Positions 24,765 through 34,096 are shown, numbered from the stretch's first letter. The stretch: DNA of 59,675 nucleotides from JARRNJ01 sp037385045 (GCA_037385045.1 JARRNJ010000003.1:1-59675); one strand, 5' to 3'. Numbers and translations: made by a program. Notes: generated by a model from the sequence alone, not told the origin.

Positions 24765-26155
24765 TCGACACCTTCGCCGCGATACTCCTCGGCAAGATTC
24801 TCGAAGCGGGTGTATTGGCCCAGGAAGGCCAGGCGGGTGGTACCGATGGGGCCGTTACGCTGCTTGCCGATGATGATCTCGGCAATGCCCTTGTCCGGGC
24901 TGTCTTCCTTGTACACCTCATCGCGGTAAATAAACACGATGACGTCGGCGTCCTGTTCGATGGCGCCCGACTCGCGCAGATCGGACATCACCGGGCGTTT
25001 ATTCGGGCGCTGCTCGAGGCTGCGGTTGAGCTGCGAAAGCGCGACCACCGGCACCTCGAGTTCCTTGGCCAGGGCCTTCAGCGAGCGGGAGATCTCCGAA
25101 ATTTCCGTGGCCCGGTTTTCGCCGCCGCCCGGGGTCTGCATCAGCTGCAGGTAATCGATCACGATCAGTCCCAGGCCATGCTCGCGGGCCAGGCGCCGGG
25201 CCCGGGCACGCAGCTCGGTGGGGGTGAGCGCCGGCGTGTCGTCAATGAATATCGGCGCTTCGGCCAGCAGCCCCATGGCGGAGGTCAGGCGCGCCCAGTC
25301 GTCGTCGTCCAGTTTGCCGGTGCGCACTTTATGCTGGTCGATGCGGCCCAGCGACGACATCATGCGCATGGCCAGCTGCTCGCCGGGCATTTCCATACTG
25401 AACACGGCCACCGGGTACTTGTACTTGATGGCCGCGTGTTCGGCGACGTTCATGGCGAACGTAGTCTTGCCCATGGAGGGGCGCCCGGCAACGATAACGA
25501 GGTCGGATCGCTGCAGCCCGGAGGTCTTGTCGTCAAAATCGAAGAACCCGGTGCCGACGCCGGTGATCGGATCGTCCTGCTGGTAAAGCGCGTCAATACG
25601 GTCCACCGCCTTCGCCAGCAGGGCCTTGATACCCACGGCCCCGGTGCGCCCGCGGGCGCCCTGGTCGGCGATCTCGAACACCTTCTGCTCGGCCAGATCC
25701 AGCAGCTCCGCCGACGTGCGTCCCTCGGGCTGGTAGGCGGCGTTGGCAATCTCGGTGCTCACCGCCAGCAGCTGGCGCACCACCGAGCGCTCGCGCACGA
25801 TATCGGCATACGCCTTGATATTGGCCGCGCTCGGCGTGTCTTTGGCCAGGGCGCCGATGTAGGCCTGTCCGCCGACCTCGTCAAGCACCTGATTGCGCTC
25901 CAACCACTCGCACAAGGTCACTGCGTCGCAGGGCCGGCCGGTTTCCACCAGATCGGCAATGGCGTGAAAAATGGTGCGGTGGTCGCGGCGGTAGAAATCG
26001 TCTTGGGTGACCCGGTCGGCGACCTGATCCCAGGCGCTGTCGTCGAGCATCAATCCGCCCAACACCGCCTGCTCCGCCTCGATGGAATGAGGCGGCACCT
26101 TCAGCGCCGCGGTTTGCGAATCCTGCGGTGCCGACGGATGGACTAACTCGGGCAT
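24761..26155 (-). CDS. dnaB: Replicative DNA helicase DnaB
   Basis: A 464-residue hexameric helicase of the replication fork. An in-frame ORF runs 57 codons further up, but MPELVHPSAPQDS is chosen because GGAG precedes it and because the upstream part has no DnaB similarity. N-terminal helical domain HSIEAEQAVLGGLMLD, then the RecA core with Walker A GRPSMGKTTFAMN, the ATPase residues around FSMEMPGEQLAMRM and the DnaB signature AREHGLGLIVIDYLQLM. The NRSLEQRPNKRPVMSDLRES arginine-rich motif closes it. No intein is seen. Confidence 0.96.
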   Translation of the reverse strand: MPELVHPSAPQDSQTAALKVPPHSIEAEQAVLGGLMLDDSAWDQVADRVTQDDFYRRDHRTIFHAIADLVETGRPCDAVTLCEWLERNQVLDEVGGQAYIGALAKDTPSAANIKAYADIVRERSVVRQLLAVSTEIANAAYQPEGRTSAELLDLAEQKVFEIADQGARGRTGAVGIKALLAKAVDRIDALYQQDDPITGVGTGFFDFDDKTSGLQRSDLVIVAGRPSMGKTTFAMNVAEHAAIKYKYPVAVFSMEMPGEQLAMRMMSSLGRIDQHKVRTGKLDDDDWARLTSAMGLLAEAPIFIDDTPALTPTELRARARRLAREHGLGLIVIDYLQLMQTPGGGENRATEISEISRSLKALAKELEVPVVALSQLNRSLEQRPNKRPVMSDLRESGAIEQDADVIVFIYRDEVYKEDSPDKGIAEIIIGKQRNGPIGTTRLAFLGQYTRFENLAEEYRGEGVE

Positions 26156-26593
26156 GAGACTCCAGGCTCCCGTGAACCACTGTGGGTCATTATTGTAATG
26201 GACTGCACGCCGTGCGATTCGCGTCCCTGCCCTGAACGGCATCGGCACATGCGCGGTTGCGCGCATCACACTGCTGCCTAATGTGCGTCCAATGATGCAC
26301 CGGGAAACGAGTACTGACAATAGCACCTGTCACACAAATTTTCCTGCCGCAAAGCGCGCGGCCGAAGAAGGAATTTCTGCGTTTGGTAGTCTGTTATTTC
26401 GGAACCGGCGACGCTTCAAAGGCTTGTGCGCCAAACCTGCAAAGCCGGCACATCATGCGTCGAAAAATGAACGGAGCGCCGATGTTGCAACACCGCTGAA
26501 CGGCGTGCGGAAGGAAACGAGCGGGTAACCAACCCGCGACACCGGCGCCATTGCGGTGCCGCGGGTGCAGGTGTTCACGCGAACGACAATCGC
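26156..26593 (-). other. 438-bp spacer between rplI and dnaB
   Basis: Unusually long for this conserved operon. It carries a GC-rich hairpin downstream of rplI and presumably a dnaB promoter. An ORF of 81 codons on the plus strand (26283-26528) has no recognisable domain and looks accidental. The middle part (26310-26420) is noticeably less GC-rich than the surroundings. Confidence 0.4.
26533..26565 (-). terminator. GC-rich stem-loop after rplI
   Basis: CCCGCGACACCG (26533-26544) pairs with CGGTGCCGCGGG (26554-26565) with a single mismatch and a 9-base loop, beginning about 30 bp after the rplI stop. No T-tract follows on the minus strand, so termination would be weak or Rho-assisted. Confidence 0.4.
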
Positions 26594-27052
26594 CTATTCG
26601 GCGACCACCACGACCTTCAAGGTCGTGTTGACATCGGTGTGCAGGTGCGCACCGATCTCATATTCGCCGGTAACACGAATCGGGCCGGTCGGCATGCGAA
26701 TCTCTTTCTTTTCCAGCTCGACGCCCGCCGCATGTACGGCATCGGCGACGTCGCTGGTGCCGATGGAGCCGAACAGCTTGCCTTCGTCACCGGCCTTCGC
26801 GGCGATCGTCACCGAACCCAGGGCTTCGAGTGCCTGGCGGCGTTCCTCGGCGGCCGCAATCGCGTCCTGCGCGGTCTTTTCCAGCTCCGCGCGGCGCGCC
26901 TCGAAAGCCTTGACGTTGGCTTCGGTGGCCGGCGTCGCTTTGCCGGAAGGAACCAGGAAATTGCGCCCGTAACCGCCGCGCACCTTGACCCGGTCGCCCA
27001 GGTTGCCCAGGTTTTCCACTTTTTCGAGCAATATGACTTCCATCGCAAACAC
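26594..27052 (-). CDS. rplI: 50S ribosomal protein L9
   Basis: A 152-residue protein of the large subunit that binds 23S rRNA and limits frameshifting. MEVILLEKVENLGNLGDRVK followed by VRGGYGRNFLVP is the classic L9 N-terminal signature; the connecting helix FEARRAELEKTAQDAIAAAE and the C-terminal domain KLFGSIGTSDVADAV are complete. The ORF may begin two codons earlier with MFA. It ends the rpsF-priB-rpsR-DUF2232 gene run. Confidence 0.97.
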   Translation of the reverse strand: MFAMEVILLEKVENLGNLGDRVKVRGGYGRNFLVPSGKATPATEANVKAFEARRAELEKTAQDAIAAAEERRQALEALGSVTIAAKAGDEGKLFGSIGTSDVADAVHAAGVELEKKEIRMPTGPIRVTGEYEIGAHLHTDVNTTLKVVVVAE

Positions 27053-27100
27053 CCTTCAATAGACGTTGAGTTTTCCGACGGCGGACACCGCGCCGCCTCA

Positions 27101-28018
27101 TCAGGCGCGTCGGTCGCGCACCCGCGCACGAAAATCGATCCACGTATCCAATAAGCCCAACACCGCCAACACCAGCACGACTTGCGCCATAGCGAACATC
27201 ATCACCACGTACAACCCGATGAGCCAGCCGATGCTCGCACCGGAGCGCGCCAATGCACCGTGGATCACCGCCAGGCCGTAGAACATGTACATCATGAACA
27301 GCACGATGGCGACGTTGGCAAGCACTTCCGCACGGGTGGCAAATGCCGCTGCAATCAGCACCAGGGTCATGATCGCGGCGACGCGGTCGAAGCGCAGCGC
27401 GTTGAACTCGTCGCGCAGCCCGCCCGGGTTGTACAGCATGGCCTGCGCCGCCCGGGCGATCAACACGGTCACCATCAGGCTCATCATCATCAGCGCCGTC
27501 ACCGACCCGGTCAGGTACGCCGCCTCGTGCTTCAACTCCTCATACACCCGCGCCGCGCTGGCGAACTGCGTCGACTTGGCCACGGCATCGTGCAACCGGT
27601 CGATCATGTGCACCCATGCTTGCGCCGGATCGCCAGTCACCACGAATACCGACAGCACCACCACCACGCCCAGCAGCGCCGCCGCCTCCATGGTCAACTT
27701 CAGCGATCCGGTGCCACGCAGGGCTCCGGCCAGCAGCCACACCGGCAACCACAGGGTCAGCGCCATGGCCGCCGCAATCAACACCCCGGCCACTGCCGGC
27801 AGGGGCAGCAACTGCGCCAGCACCGCCGCCACGACCGTGGCGCCAGCCGTGACCAGGATGCCCTGGCGGGGCCCGATCTGCAGCGTCACCAGCGCCACCA
27901 CCGCGCCGCTCAGCGTCGAGACAAACGGCAGCACGACACTGACCAGGGTAAAGACCACCGTGACCAGAATCGCCTGCCATGGCCCCTTCAGGACATAGGT
28001 CGCAAGCGCGCGCATCAA
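27101..28018 (-). CDS. DUF2232 family membrane protein
   Basis: A 305-residue inner-membrane protein with about eight hydrophobic segments. It is located between rpsR and rplI, the usual position of the DUF2232 (YybS-like) gene in gammaproteobacteria that lack a direct rpsR-rplI junction. The start MMRALATYVLKGPWQAILVT is an ATG pair. No active site is known for the family and its ribosomal context is unexplained. Confidence 0.8.
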   Translation of the reverse strand: MMRALATYVLKGPWQAILVTVVFTLVSVVLPFVSTLSGAVVALVTLQIGPRQGILVTAGATVVAAVLAQLLPLPAVAGVLIAAAMALTLWLPVWLLAGALRGTGSLKLTMEAAALLGVVVVLSVFVVTGDPAQAWVHMIDRLHDAVAKSTQFASAARVYEELKHEAAYLTGSVTALMMMSLMVTVLIARAAQAMLYNPGGLRDEFNALRFDRVAAIMTLVLIAAAFATRAEVLANVAIVLFMMYMFYGLAVIHGALARSGASIGWLIGLYVVMMFAMAQVVLVLAVLGLLDTWIDFRARVRDRRA

Positions 28019-28063
28019 CTCAACGCAGCAGGCCGCGCCGGTACCCGGCGCGGCGGAGCCGCT

Positions 28064-28288
28064 TTAATGGCGATCGGTATACGGCAACAGCGCCAGATAG
28101 CGGGCCCGCTTCACCGCGGCAGCCAGCTGGCGCTGATACCGCGCCTTGGTGCCGGTAATGCGGCTCGGGACGATCTTGCCGGTCTCTGTGACGTAGTTCT
28201 TCAGCGTCGCCAGATCCTTGTAATCGATCTCCTTGACGCCTTCGGCCGTGAAACGGCAGTACTTCTTGCGGCGAAAATAACGTGCCAT
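28064..28288 (-). CDS. rpsR: 30S ribosomal protein S18
   Basis: A 74-residue small-subunit protein, complete at the usual length. The sequence MARYFRRKKYCRFTAEG followed by KEIDYKDLATLKNYVTETGK and IVPSRITGTKARYQRQLAAA is diagnostic. It binds S6, which is encoded two genes upstream; priB lies between, 24 bp away. Confidence 0.97.
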   Translation of the reverse strand: MARYFRRKKYCRFTAEGVKEIDYKDLATLKNYVTETGKIVPSRITGTKARYQRQLAAAVKRARYLALLPYTDRH

Positions 28289-28312
28289 GCTGGTTGTCCT
28301 CTCGTTAAACCT

Positions 28313-28633
28313 TCAATCATCCAGTACTTCGATGCGCTGGGCGTGCAGGACCAGGCTGAATTCCGCGCTGCGGTAGCCGGCCTGGCTGACAAAGCCCTCG
28401 ACCCGGATCCGGTCGCCGTTGCGCGGCTGTTGCGCGACCTGCTGCCACTCCGGCCCCGCCGCCACCACGCGGATCCTGCAGCGCACCTGACGGTTGCCCC
28501 CGGCCTCGGGCTGCTGCGATTCGTGCTCCAGGGTGAAGCGGGTAATCGGCACTCCGGCCGGCGAAACCCGCGTGTCGGGCTCGGTACAGATGCGCCCCGC
28601 GATCGCCAGGCGATTGACCGGTTGCGCCGCCAA
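28313..28633 (-). CDS. priB: Primosomal replication protein N (PriB)
   Basis: A 106-residue single-OB-fold ssDNA-binding protein of the replication restart primosome. The order rpsF-priB-rpsR and the sequence NRLAIAGRICTEPDTRVSPA, ITRFTLEHESQQ and NGDRIRVEGFVSQAGYRS support the call. Translation would begin at TTG (28633); no strong RBS is visible and the gap to rpsF is only 20 bp, so translation may be coupled. Confidence 0.88.
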   Translation of the reverse strand: MAAQPVNRLAIAGRICTEPDTRVSPAGVPITRFTLEHESQQPEAGGNRQVRCRIRVVAAGPEWQQVAQQPRNGDRIRVEGFVSQAGYRSAEFSLVLHAQRIEVLDD

Positions 28634-28653
28634 CGCCTGGATCGTCGCGGCTC

Positions 28654-29166
28654 TCAGGCGCTCTCCTGACTCTCGTCGGCTTGCGCCGTGTCCTCGTCGC
28701 CCTGGCCACGGGAACCGCGGCCTTCGTCACGCTCGCCGCCCTCGCGGCTGCCGCGGCCTTCGTCACGCTCGCCGCCCTCGCGGCTGCCGCGGCCTTCGCC
28801 ACGCTCGTCGCCCTCGCGGCTGCCGCGCCCTTCCTTGTCTTTGTCCTCCGACGCCTTGGCCATTGGCGACGGCTCGGTGACCGCCTCCTTGCGCACCAGC
28901 ACCAGGTTGCGCAGCACGGCGTCGTTGAACCGGAAAGCGTTCTGGATTTCGTCGAGCGCTTCCTGATCGCACTCGATGTTCATCAGCACGTAGTGGGCTT
29001 TGTGCAGCTTCTGGATGGGATAGGCCAACTGCCGCCGGCCCCAGTCTTCCAGCCGGTGGATCTTGCCGCCGCGCTCCTCAATGGAGGAACGGTAGCGCTC
29101 GACCATGGCCGAGACCTGCTCGCTCTGGTCCGGATGGACCAGAAACACGATTTCGTAGTGTCGCAT
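28654..29166 (-). CDS. rpsF: 30S ribosomal protein S6 with long repeat tail
   Basis: A 170-residue S6; the folded domain (1-95) is standard, with MRHYEIVFLVHPDQSEQV, IHRLEDWGRRQLAYPI and AHYVLMNIECDQ. Beyond residue 105, where E. coli S6 has a short acidic end of about 30 residues, this one has a low-complexity tail of 65 residues built from about three 12-residue units of the form GRGSREGxERxE, encoded by nearly identical 36-bp repeats. The tail is charged with alternating Arg and Glu and is likely disordered. RimK-type tail glutamylation of S6 is known in E. coli; whether it happens here is unknown. Confidence 0.96.
   Translation of the reverse strand: MRHYEIVFLVHPDQSEQVSAMVERYRSSIEERGGKIHRLEDWGRRQLAYPIQKLHKAHYVLMNIECDQEALDEIQNAFRFNDAVLRNLVLVRKEAVTEPSPMAKASEDKDKEGRGSREGDERGEGRGSREGGERDEGRGSREGGERDEGRGSRGQGDEDTAQADESQESA
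28715..28822 (-). repeat. Three 36-bp tandem repeats inside rpsF
   Basis: Units at 28715-28750 and 28751-28786 are identical; the third (28787-28822) differs at two bases, and a partial fourth follows. In-frame expansion or contraction changes S6 tail length without breaking the gene. Confidence 0.85.
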
Positions 29167-29248
29167 TGTCGCTCCCTATGGATAATGCCTTCCGCTCGCG
29201 ACGGTAAGGCAAGGAGTACGCCCGGTTCACGGGCGCATGAAACCGAGA

Positions 29249-29277
29249 AGTTTACTCAACTGGAAATGGTAATGCAA
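29249..29277 (-). promoter_or_regulatory. Sigma-70 promoter for rpsF operon
   Basis: Read on the minus strand, TTGCAT (29277-29272) and TAAACT (29254-29249) are separated by exactly 17 bp, about 85 bp before the rpsF ATG. Good fit for a housekeeping promoter; AT-rich context contrasts with flanking GC-rich DNA. It lies immediately after the rlmB stop. Confidence 0.5.
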
Positions 29278-30051
29278 TCAGCCGACAGCGCCGGCGCCGC
29301 GCTGACGTCGCGCCTCGAACAGGCAGATGCCGGCGGCCACCGATACATTCAGACTGCCGACGCCGCCGTGCATGGGGATCCGGACCAGCCAGTCGCAGGC
29401 CGCGCGGGTCAGGCGCCGCAGGCCGCCGCCTTCGGCACCCAGCACCAGCACGACCGGCCCGCTGAGGTCCACCTGATACAGATCCTGGTCCGCCTCGCCC
29501 GCCAGTCCCACCGTCCAGACGCCCGCCTGCTTCAGCTGCTCCAGGGTCCGCACCAGATTGGTGACGGGGTAGAACGGTACCGTTTCGGCGGCGCCGCTGG
29601 CCACCTTGCGCGCCGTGGGCGTGAGGCCGCTGGCGCGGTCCTTGGGCGCTATGACGGCGTGAGCGCCGGCGCCGTCGGCACTGCGCAGGCAGGCGCCGAG
29701 GTTGTGGGGGTCCTGCACGCCGTCAAGTGCGAGCACCAGCGCCGGTTCCGGCAATTGCCGCACCAACGCCAGCAAATCCTCCCTGGGCGCCAGCCCCGGT
29801 GCCTGCACGCGCGCCACCACACCCTGGTGGCGCGCCCCGGGCGGCGCCAATTGATCCAGTTCCCGACGCGCGGTGCGGTGCACGGTCACCCCCTGTTCCT
29901 GGGCTTCCCGCACCAGCATTTCCAGGCGGCGGTCGTGCCGGCCGCGATCGGCCCACAGCTCCAACAATTCATCCGGTTGATGGCGCAGCGCCGCGGAAAC
30001 TGCATGCAGGCCGAAGACCACGTGCATGTTCACGGTAACGCGGCGGCTCAC
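29278..30051 (-). CDS. rlmB: 23S rRNA Gm2251 2'-O-methyltransferase
   Basis: A 257-residue SPOUT-class rRNA methyltransferase that modifies G2251 of the peptidyl-transferase P-loop. N-terminal substrate-binding domain VFGLHAVSAALRHQPDELLE; catalytic SPOUT knot with DGVQDPHNLGACLRSADGAG, LVLGAEGGGLRRL and SLNVSVAAGICLFEARRQR. The GTG start overlaps the rnr stop by 4 bp; MHVVFG (30027) is an alternative start. Its position directly after rnr is the standard one. Confidence 0.95.
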   Translation of the reverse strand: MSRRVTVNMHVVFGLHAVSAALRHQPDELLELWADRGRHDRRLEMLVREAQEQGVTVHRTARRELDQLAPPGARHQGVVARVQAPGLAPREDLLALVRQLPEPALVLALDGVQDPHNLGACLRSADGAGAHAVIAPKDRASGLTPTARKVASGAAETVPFYPVTNLVRTLEQLKQAGVWTVGLAGEADQDLYQVDLSGPVVLVLGAEGGGLRRLTRAACDWLVRIPMHGGVGSLNVSVAAGICLFEARRQRGAGAVG

Positions 30052-32426
30052 CGGGACCGGCGACCACGGGACTTGGGTTTGGTGGAACTCCGCTCCTTGG
30101 ACCCTTTGCCGGACTTGGTCCCTGCCGCGGCCTTGGTCGGGCGCGGTTCGGCTCCCCGACGCCGACCGGTGGCCTTGGCCTGTGCCCCTGCGCCGCGGCG
30201 GCGTTTCGTCCTTCCCTCCGGCTCGGCCAGGACTTTCGGCCTGCCCACCAGTTCGAAGTCGATCTTGCGCTCGTCCAGGTCGACCCGTACTACCTGTACG
30301 CGCACCCGGTCACCAAGACGGTAAGACACCGCGGTGCGTTCACCCTGCATGCGATGCCCGACCGGGTCGTAGTGGAAAAAATCGTTGCCGAGCGCGGTGA
30401 CGTGCACCAGCCCCTCGACGTAGATGTCGTCCAACTCCACGAAAATGCCGAATGAGGTCACCGCCGAGATGGTGCCGTCGAACTCCTCGCCCACTTTGTC
30501 GGTCATGTACTCGCATTTAAGCCAGCTGACGGCGTCGCGGGTGGCGTCATCGGCGCGGCGCTCGGTCATCGAGCAGTGCTCGCCGTAGGTGACCATGGCG
30601 TCGTGGTCGTAGCGGAAATCCCGCGCCTTGCCGCCCCGCAGAACATGGCGGATGGCCCGGTGCACCAACAGATCCGGATAGCGGCGGATGGGCGAGGTGA
30701 AGTGCGCATAGGCGGCATGGGCCAGACCGAAGTGCCCGATGTTGTCCGGAGTGTACTGGGCCTGTTTGAGGGAACGCAGCATAACGGTTTGGATCAGATG
30801 CGCATCGGGGCGATTCCTGACCTTGTCCAGCACCTCGGCAAAGTGGCGCGGATCCGGGTGGGCACCGCCTTTCAGCGTCAAACCGAACTCACCCAGAAAC
30901 TCGCGCAGCTCGGTGAGCTTGTCGTCATCGGGGCGTTCGTGCACCCGATACAGGCCCGGCATCCGGTGACGCTCCAGGAACCGGGCCGCGCACACGTTGG
31001 CGAGGATCATGCATTCCTCGATGATCATGTGGGCGTCGTTGCGCTGCACCGGCACGATGCGTTCGATCTTGCGATCGGCGCCGAACACGATGCGGGTCTC
31101 GGTGGTTTCGAAATCAATGGCGCCGCGCTTGCTGCGCACCCGGCGCAGCACCTTGAACAACGCGTACAGTTCTTCCAGGTGGGGCAGCAGGTCGGCGTGA
31201 CGCTGTCTCAGCGTCGGATCACCGTCCACCAGCATGGCTGCCACATCATCGTAAATCAGCCGCGCATGGGAGCGCATCACCCCTTCCAGGAACCGTGAGC
31301 GGACGATCTTGCCCTCGCGGTCGAGCAGAATCTCACAGGCCATGCACAGGCGGTCGACCTTGGGGTTGATGGAGCACAGCCCGTTGGAAAGGCCCTCCGG
31401 GAGCATGGGAATGACCCGCTCCGGAAAATACACCGAGTTGCCGCGCTCGCGTCCCTCCTGATCGAGGGCCGTATCCGGCGCCACGTAGTGGGAAACGTCT
31501 GCGATGGCCACCAGCAGTTTCCAGCCTTTCGACGTGCGCTCGCAGTACACCGCGTCGTCGAAATCACGGGCGTCGGCACCGTCAATGGTGACCAGGGGCA
31601 CCGCACGCAGATCGCCGCGCCCCTGCTTGGCGCCGTCCGGCACCTCGACGCCGAAGCGCGCCATCTCGTCCATTACTGCTTCAGGCCATTCGTGGGGGAG
31701 CCCGTTGGCGCGGATCGCTACGTCGATTTCCATTCCCGGCGCCATGTGGTCGCCGAGCACTTCCACCACCCGGCCGATGGGCTGGGCCCGCTTGCTGGGT
31801 TGTTCCAGCACCTGCGCCACCACGATCTGCCCGCTGCGCGCACTGCCCTTTTCCTGGGGCGGCACCACCAGATCGTGGGTAATGCGCTTGTTTTCCGCCA
31901 CCACGAAACCGACGCCGCTTTCCTCGAAATAACGCCCCACCACCTGTTGGGTATTGCGTTCCAGAACTTCCACCAGCGCGCCTTCCCGGCGCCCGCGGCG
32001 ATCGACGCCGATCACGTGCACCAGGGCCCGGTCGCCATGCATCAGCGAGCGCATCTGGCGCGGCGACAGGAACAGGTCGGGCCCGCCTTCGTCGGGCACC
32101 AGGAAACCGAAGCCGTCGGCATGGCCGATGACCCGGCCGCGCACCAGATCGACCTTGTTGATGGGGGCGTAGGCGCCGCGCCGGGTGTAAATCAATTGTG
32201 CGTCGCGCTCCATGGCCCGCAAGCGCCGGCGCAGGGCCTCCTGCTCCTCTTCCGATTCGAGATGGAGATCTTCCACCAGCTGTTCGCGGGTCAGCGCCTC
32301 GCCCCGCAGCGCCAGATGCTCGAGGATGAATTCGCGGCTGGGAATGGGGCGCTCGTATTTCTGCGCCTCGCGCTCCTCAAAGGGATCCCGGCGCACCGGG
32401 CGCCGGTTGCGTGTCTTTTTGTTCAT
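30048..32426 (-). CDS. rnr: Ribonuclease R
   Basis: A 792-residue 3'-5' exoribonuclease. The start MNKKTRNRRPVRRDPFEERE is preferred over an in-frame start 21 codons up. Layout: helix-turn-helix region, two cold-shock domains (GFGFLVPDEGGPDLFLSPRQ), RNB catalytic domain with TIDGADARDFDDAVY acids, RERGNSVYFPERVIPMLPE, SPIRRYPDLLVHR, then S1 domain FDGTISAVTSFGIFVELDD. The C-terminal tail (about 60 residues) is very rich in Lys, Arg, Gly and Ser (RTKRRRGAGAQAKATGRRRG), as usual for RNase R. Confidence 0.96.
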   Translation of the reverse strand: MNKKTRNRRPVRRDPFEEREAQKYERPIPSREFILEHLALRGEALTREQLVEDLHLESEEEQEALRRRLRAMERDAQLIYTRRGAYAPINKVDLVRGRVIGHADGFGFLVPDEGGPDLFLSPRQMRSLMHGDRALVHVIGVDRRGRREGALVEVLERNTQQVVGRYFEESGVGFVVAENKRITHDLVVPPQEKGSARSGQIVVAQVLEQPSKRAQPIGRVVEVLGDHMAPGMEIDVAIRANGLPHEWPEAVMDEMARFGVEVPDGAKQGRGDLRAVPLVTIDGADARDFDDAVYCERTSKGWKLLVAIADVSHYVAPDTALDQEGRERGNSVYFPERVIPMLPEGLSNGLCSINPKVDRLCMACEILLDREGKIVRSRFLEGVMRSHARLIYDDVAAMLVDGDPTLRQRHADLLPHLEELYALFKVLRRVRSKRGAIDFETTETRIVFGADRKIERIVPVQRNDAHMIIEECMILANVCAARFLERHRMPGLYRVHERPDDDKLTELREFLGEFGLTLKGGAHPDPRHFAEVLDKVRNRPDAHLIQTVMLRSLKQAQYTPDNIGHFGLAHAAYAHFTSPIRRYPDLLVHRAIRHVLRGGKARDFRYDHDAMVTYGEHCSMTERRADDATRDAVSWLKCEYMTDKVGEEFDGTISAVTSFGIFVELDDIYVEGLVHVTALGNDFFHYDPVGHRMQGERTAVSYRLGDRVRVQVVRVDLDERKIDFELVGRPKVLAEPEGRTKRRRGAGAQAKATGRRRGAEPRPTKAAAGTKSGKGSKERSSTKPKSRGRRSR

Positions 32427-32551
32427 GTAATGGTCGTATCCGGTTCGGGGTATCTGCCGGCCCTGGGGCCAGATGTGCTGCGTTGACAACGGTCAGCGCA
32501 ATGGGTAAAGTTCGCGTCTCGCTGAGCAATTGTCCTGCGCGCTCAGTCGAT

Positions 32552-32638
32552 GCCGAGGTGGCGGAATTGGTAGACGCGCTAGCTTCAGGTGCTAGTGGGG
32601 GTAACCCCGTGGAGGTTCAAGTCCTCTCCTCGGCACCA
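32552..32638 (+). tRNA. tRNA-Leu (anticodon CAG)
   Basis: Acceptor GCCGAGG pairs with CCTCGGC, followed by A and an encoded CCA (32636-32638). The anticodon stem CTAGC/GCTAG encloses TTCAGGT, giving anticodon CAG for codon CUG. The long variable arm (TGGGGGTAACCCCG region) and GGTTCAAGTCC T-loop are typical of class II Leu tRNAs. It lies between rnr and purA, which face away from it on the minus strand, so it has its own plus-strand promoter. Confidence 0.96.
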
Positions 32639-32704
32639 TCCTTCCTTCCCAAGCTTGATTCATCCCAATCCATTGTGCAAAGACGTCCTTGTCTTCGCCG
32701 CCCG

Positions 32705-34000
32705 TCAGGCATCAAAGGGATGGCGTAGAACGATGGTCTCGGCCCGGTCCGGGCCGGTGGAAATGATATCGATGGGCGTTTCCACGATCTCCTCGATGCG
32801 CTTGAGGTAGCTGCGCGCATTGGGCGGCAGCTGATCGTAGCTGCGCAGGCCGACGGTGGATTCCTTCCAGCCGGGCAGGTCGATGTACACCGGCTCGGAC
32901 TCGGCAAACGCATCCGCGCCCACCGGCGCGGTCTCCAACTCCTGGCCTTTGAACCGATAGCCGACGCACACCCGGATGTTGTCCAGGCCGTCCAGCACGT
33001 CCAGCTTGGTGATACAGAGGCCCGAAAGGCTGTTGACCCGGATCGCGCGGCGCAACGACACGGCGTCGAACCAGCCGCAGCGCCGCGCCCGGCCCGTGGT
33101 GGCGCCGAACTCGTGGCCGCGTTTGGCCAAATGCTCGCCCATATGGTCGAACAGCTCGGTCGGGAAGGGCCCGGCGCCGACGCGGGTGGTGTAGGCCTTG
33201 GTAATGCCCAGCACGTAGTCCATGTAGCGCGGACCAAGCCCGGTGCCGCAGGCCGCCCCTCCGGCCGTGGTGTTGGACGAGGTGACGAACGGATAGGTGC
33301 CGTGATCGATGTCCAGCAAGGTGCCCTGGGCGCCCTCGAACAGCACGCTGTTGCCGTCGCGGTGATGCTGGAACAGGATTTCCGCCACGTCGGCCACCAG
33401 CGGCTCGATGCGCTCGGCCATGGCGAAGCAATCATCGAGCGTCTGCTGGAAATCCACCGTCTCGGTCTTGAAATAATTCTTGAGGGCGAAGTTGTGGTAG
33501 TCCAGCACCTCGCCCAGCGCGGCGGCGAACCGCTCGCGGTGAAACAGGTCCCCGACCCGCAGGCCGCGGCGCGATACCTTGTCTTCGTAGGCCGGCCCGA
33601 TGCCGCGTCCGGTGGTGCCGATCGCCGCCTTGCCGCGCGCCTTTTCGCGCGCGTGATCCAAGGCGACGTGATAAGGCAGAATCAGCGGACAGGCGGGGCT
33701 GATGCGCAGCCGCTCGGTCACCGGCACGTCGCTGTTTTCGAGCATCGCGATCTCTTCGAGCAGCGCCTCCGGCGAGACCACCACACCGTTGCCGATCAGG
33801 CACGAAACGTCGTCGCGCAGGATGCCCGAGGGAATCAGATGCAGGACGGTCTTCTTACCGTCGATCACCAGGGTATGGCCGGCATTGTGTCCGCCCTGAA
33901 ACCGAACCACGGCGCTCGCCCGGTCGGTGAGCAGGTCCACCACCTTGCCCTTGCCTTCGTCACCCCAATGAGTGCCGATCACTACTACGTTCTTGCCCAT
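32705..34000 (-). CDS. purA: Adenylosuccinate synthetase
   Basis: A 431-residue GTP-dependent ligase making adenylosuccinate from IMP and aspartate in AMP synthesis. The N-terminal MGKNVVVIGTHWGDEGKGK contains the P-loop and catalytic Asp; FQGGHNAGHTLVIDGKK, IGTTGRGIGPAYEDK and SLRRAIRVNSLSGLCITKLD follow. Thr is intact in TTGRGIGP. An ORF extension by 30 codons exists but MGKNVV is the conserved start. It is 96 bp downstream of hisZ. Confidence 0.97.
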   Translation of the reverse strand: MGKNVVVIGTHWGDEGKGKVVDLLTDRASAVVRFQGGHNAGHTLVIDGKKTVLHLIPSGILRDDVSCLIGNGVVVSPEALLEEIAMLENSDVPVTERLRISPACPLILPYHVALDHAREKARGKAAIGTTGRGIGPAYEDKVSRRGLRVGDLFHRERFAAALGEVLDYHNFALKNYFKTETVDFQQTLDDCFAMAERIEPLVADVAEILFQHHRDGNSVLFEGAQGTLLDIDHGTYPFVTSSNTTAGGAACGTGLGPRYMDYVLGITKAYTTRVGAGPFPTELFDHMGEHLAKRGHEFGATTGRARRCGWFDAVSLRRAIRVNSLSGLCITKLDVLDGLDNIRVCVGYRFKGQELETAPVGADAFAESEPVYIDLPGWKESTVGLRSYDQLPPNARSYLKRIEEIVETPIDIISTGPDRAETIVLRHPFDA

Positions 34001-34096
34001 CTTTCCAATTCCCGTCTGGAACGTTCCCGGTTGCGTTACTGGAATCCGCCCGCGCCGCGCGCCGGCAGGACCACTACCTGGCGCCGTCAACCGGCA

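Noticed and set aside
26283..26528. 81-codon plus-strand ORF in the rplI-dnaB spacer
   Set aside because: No RBS of note, no family similarity, and unusual composition.
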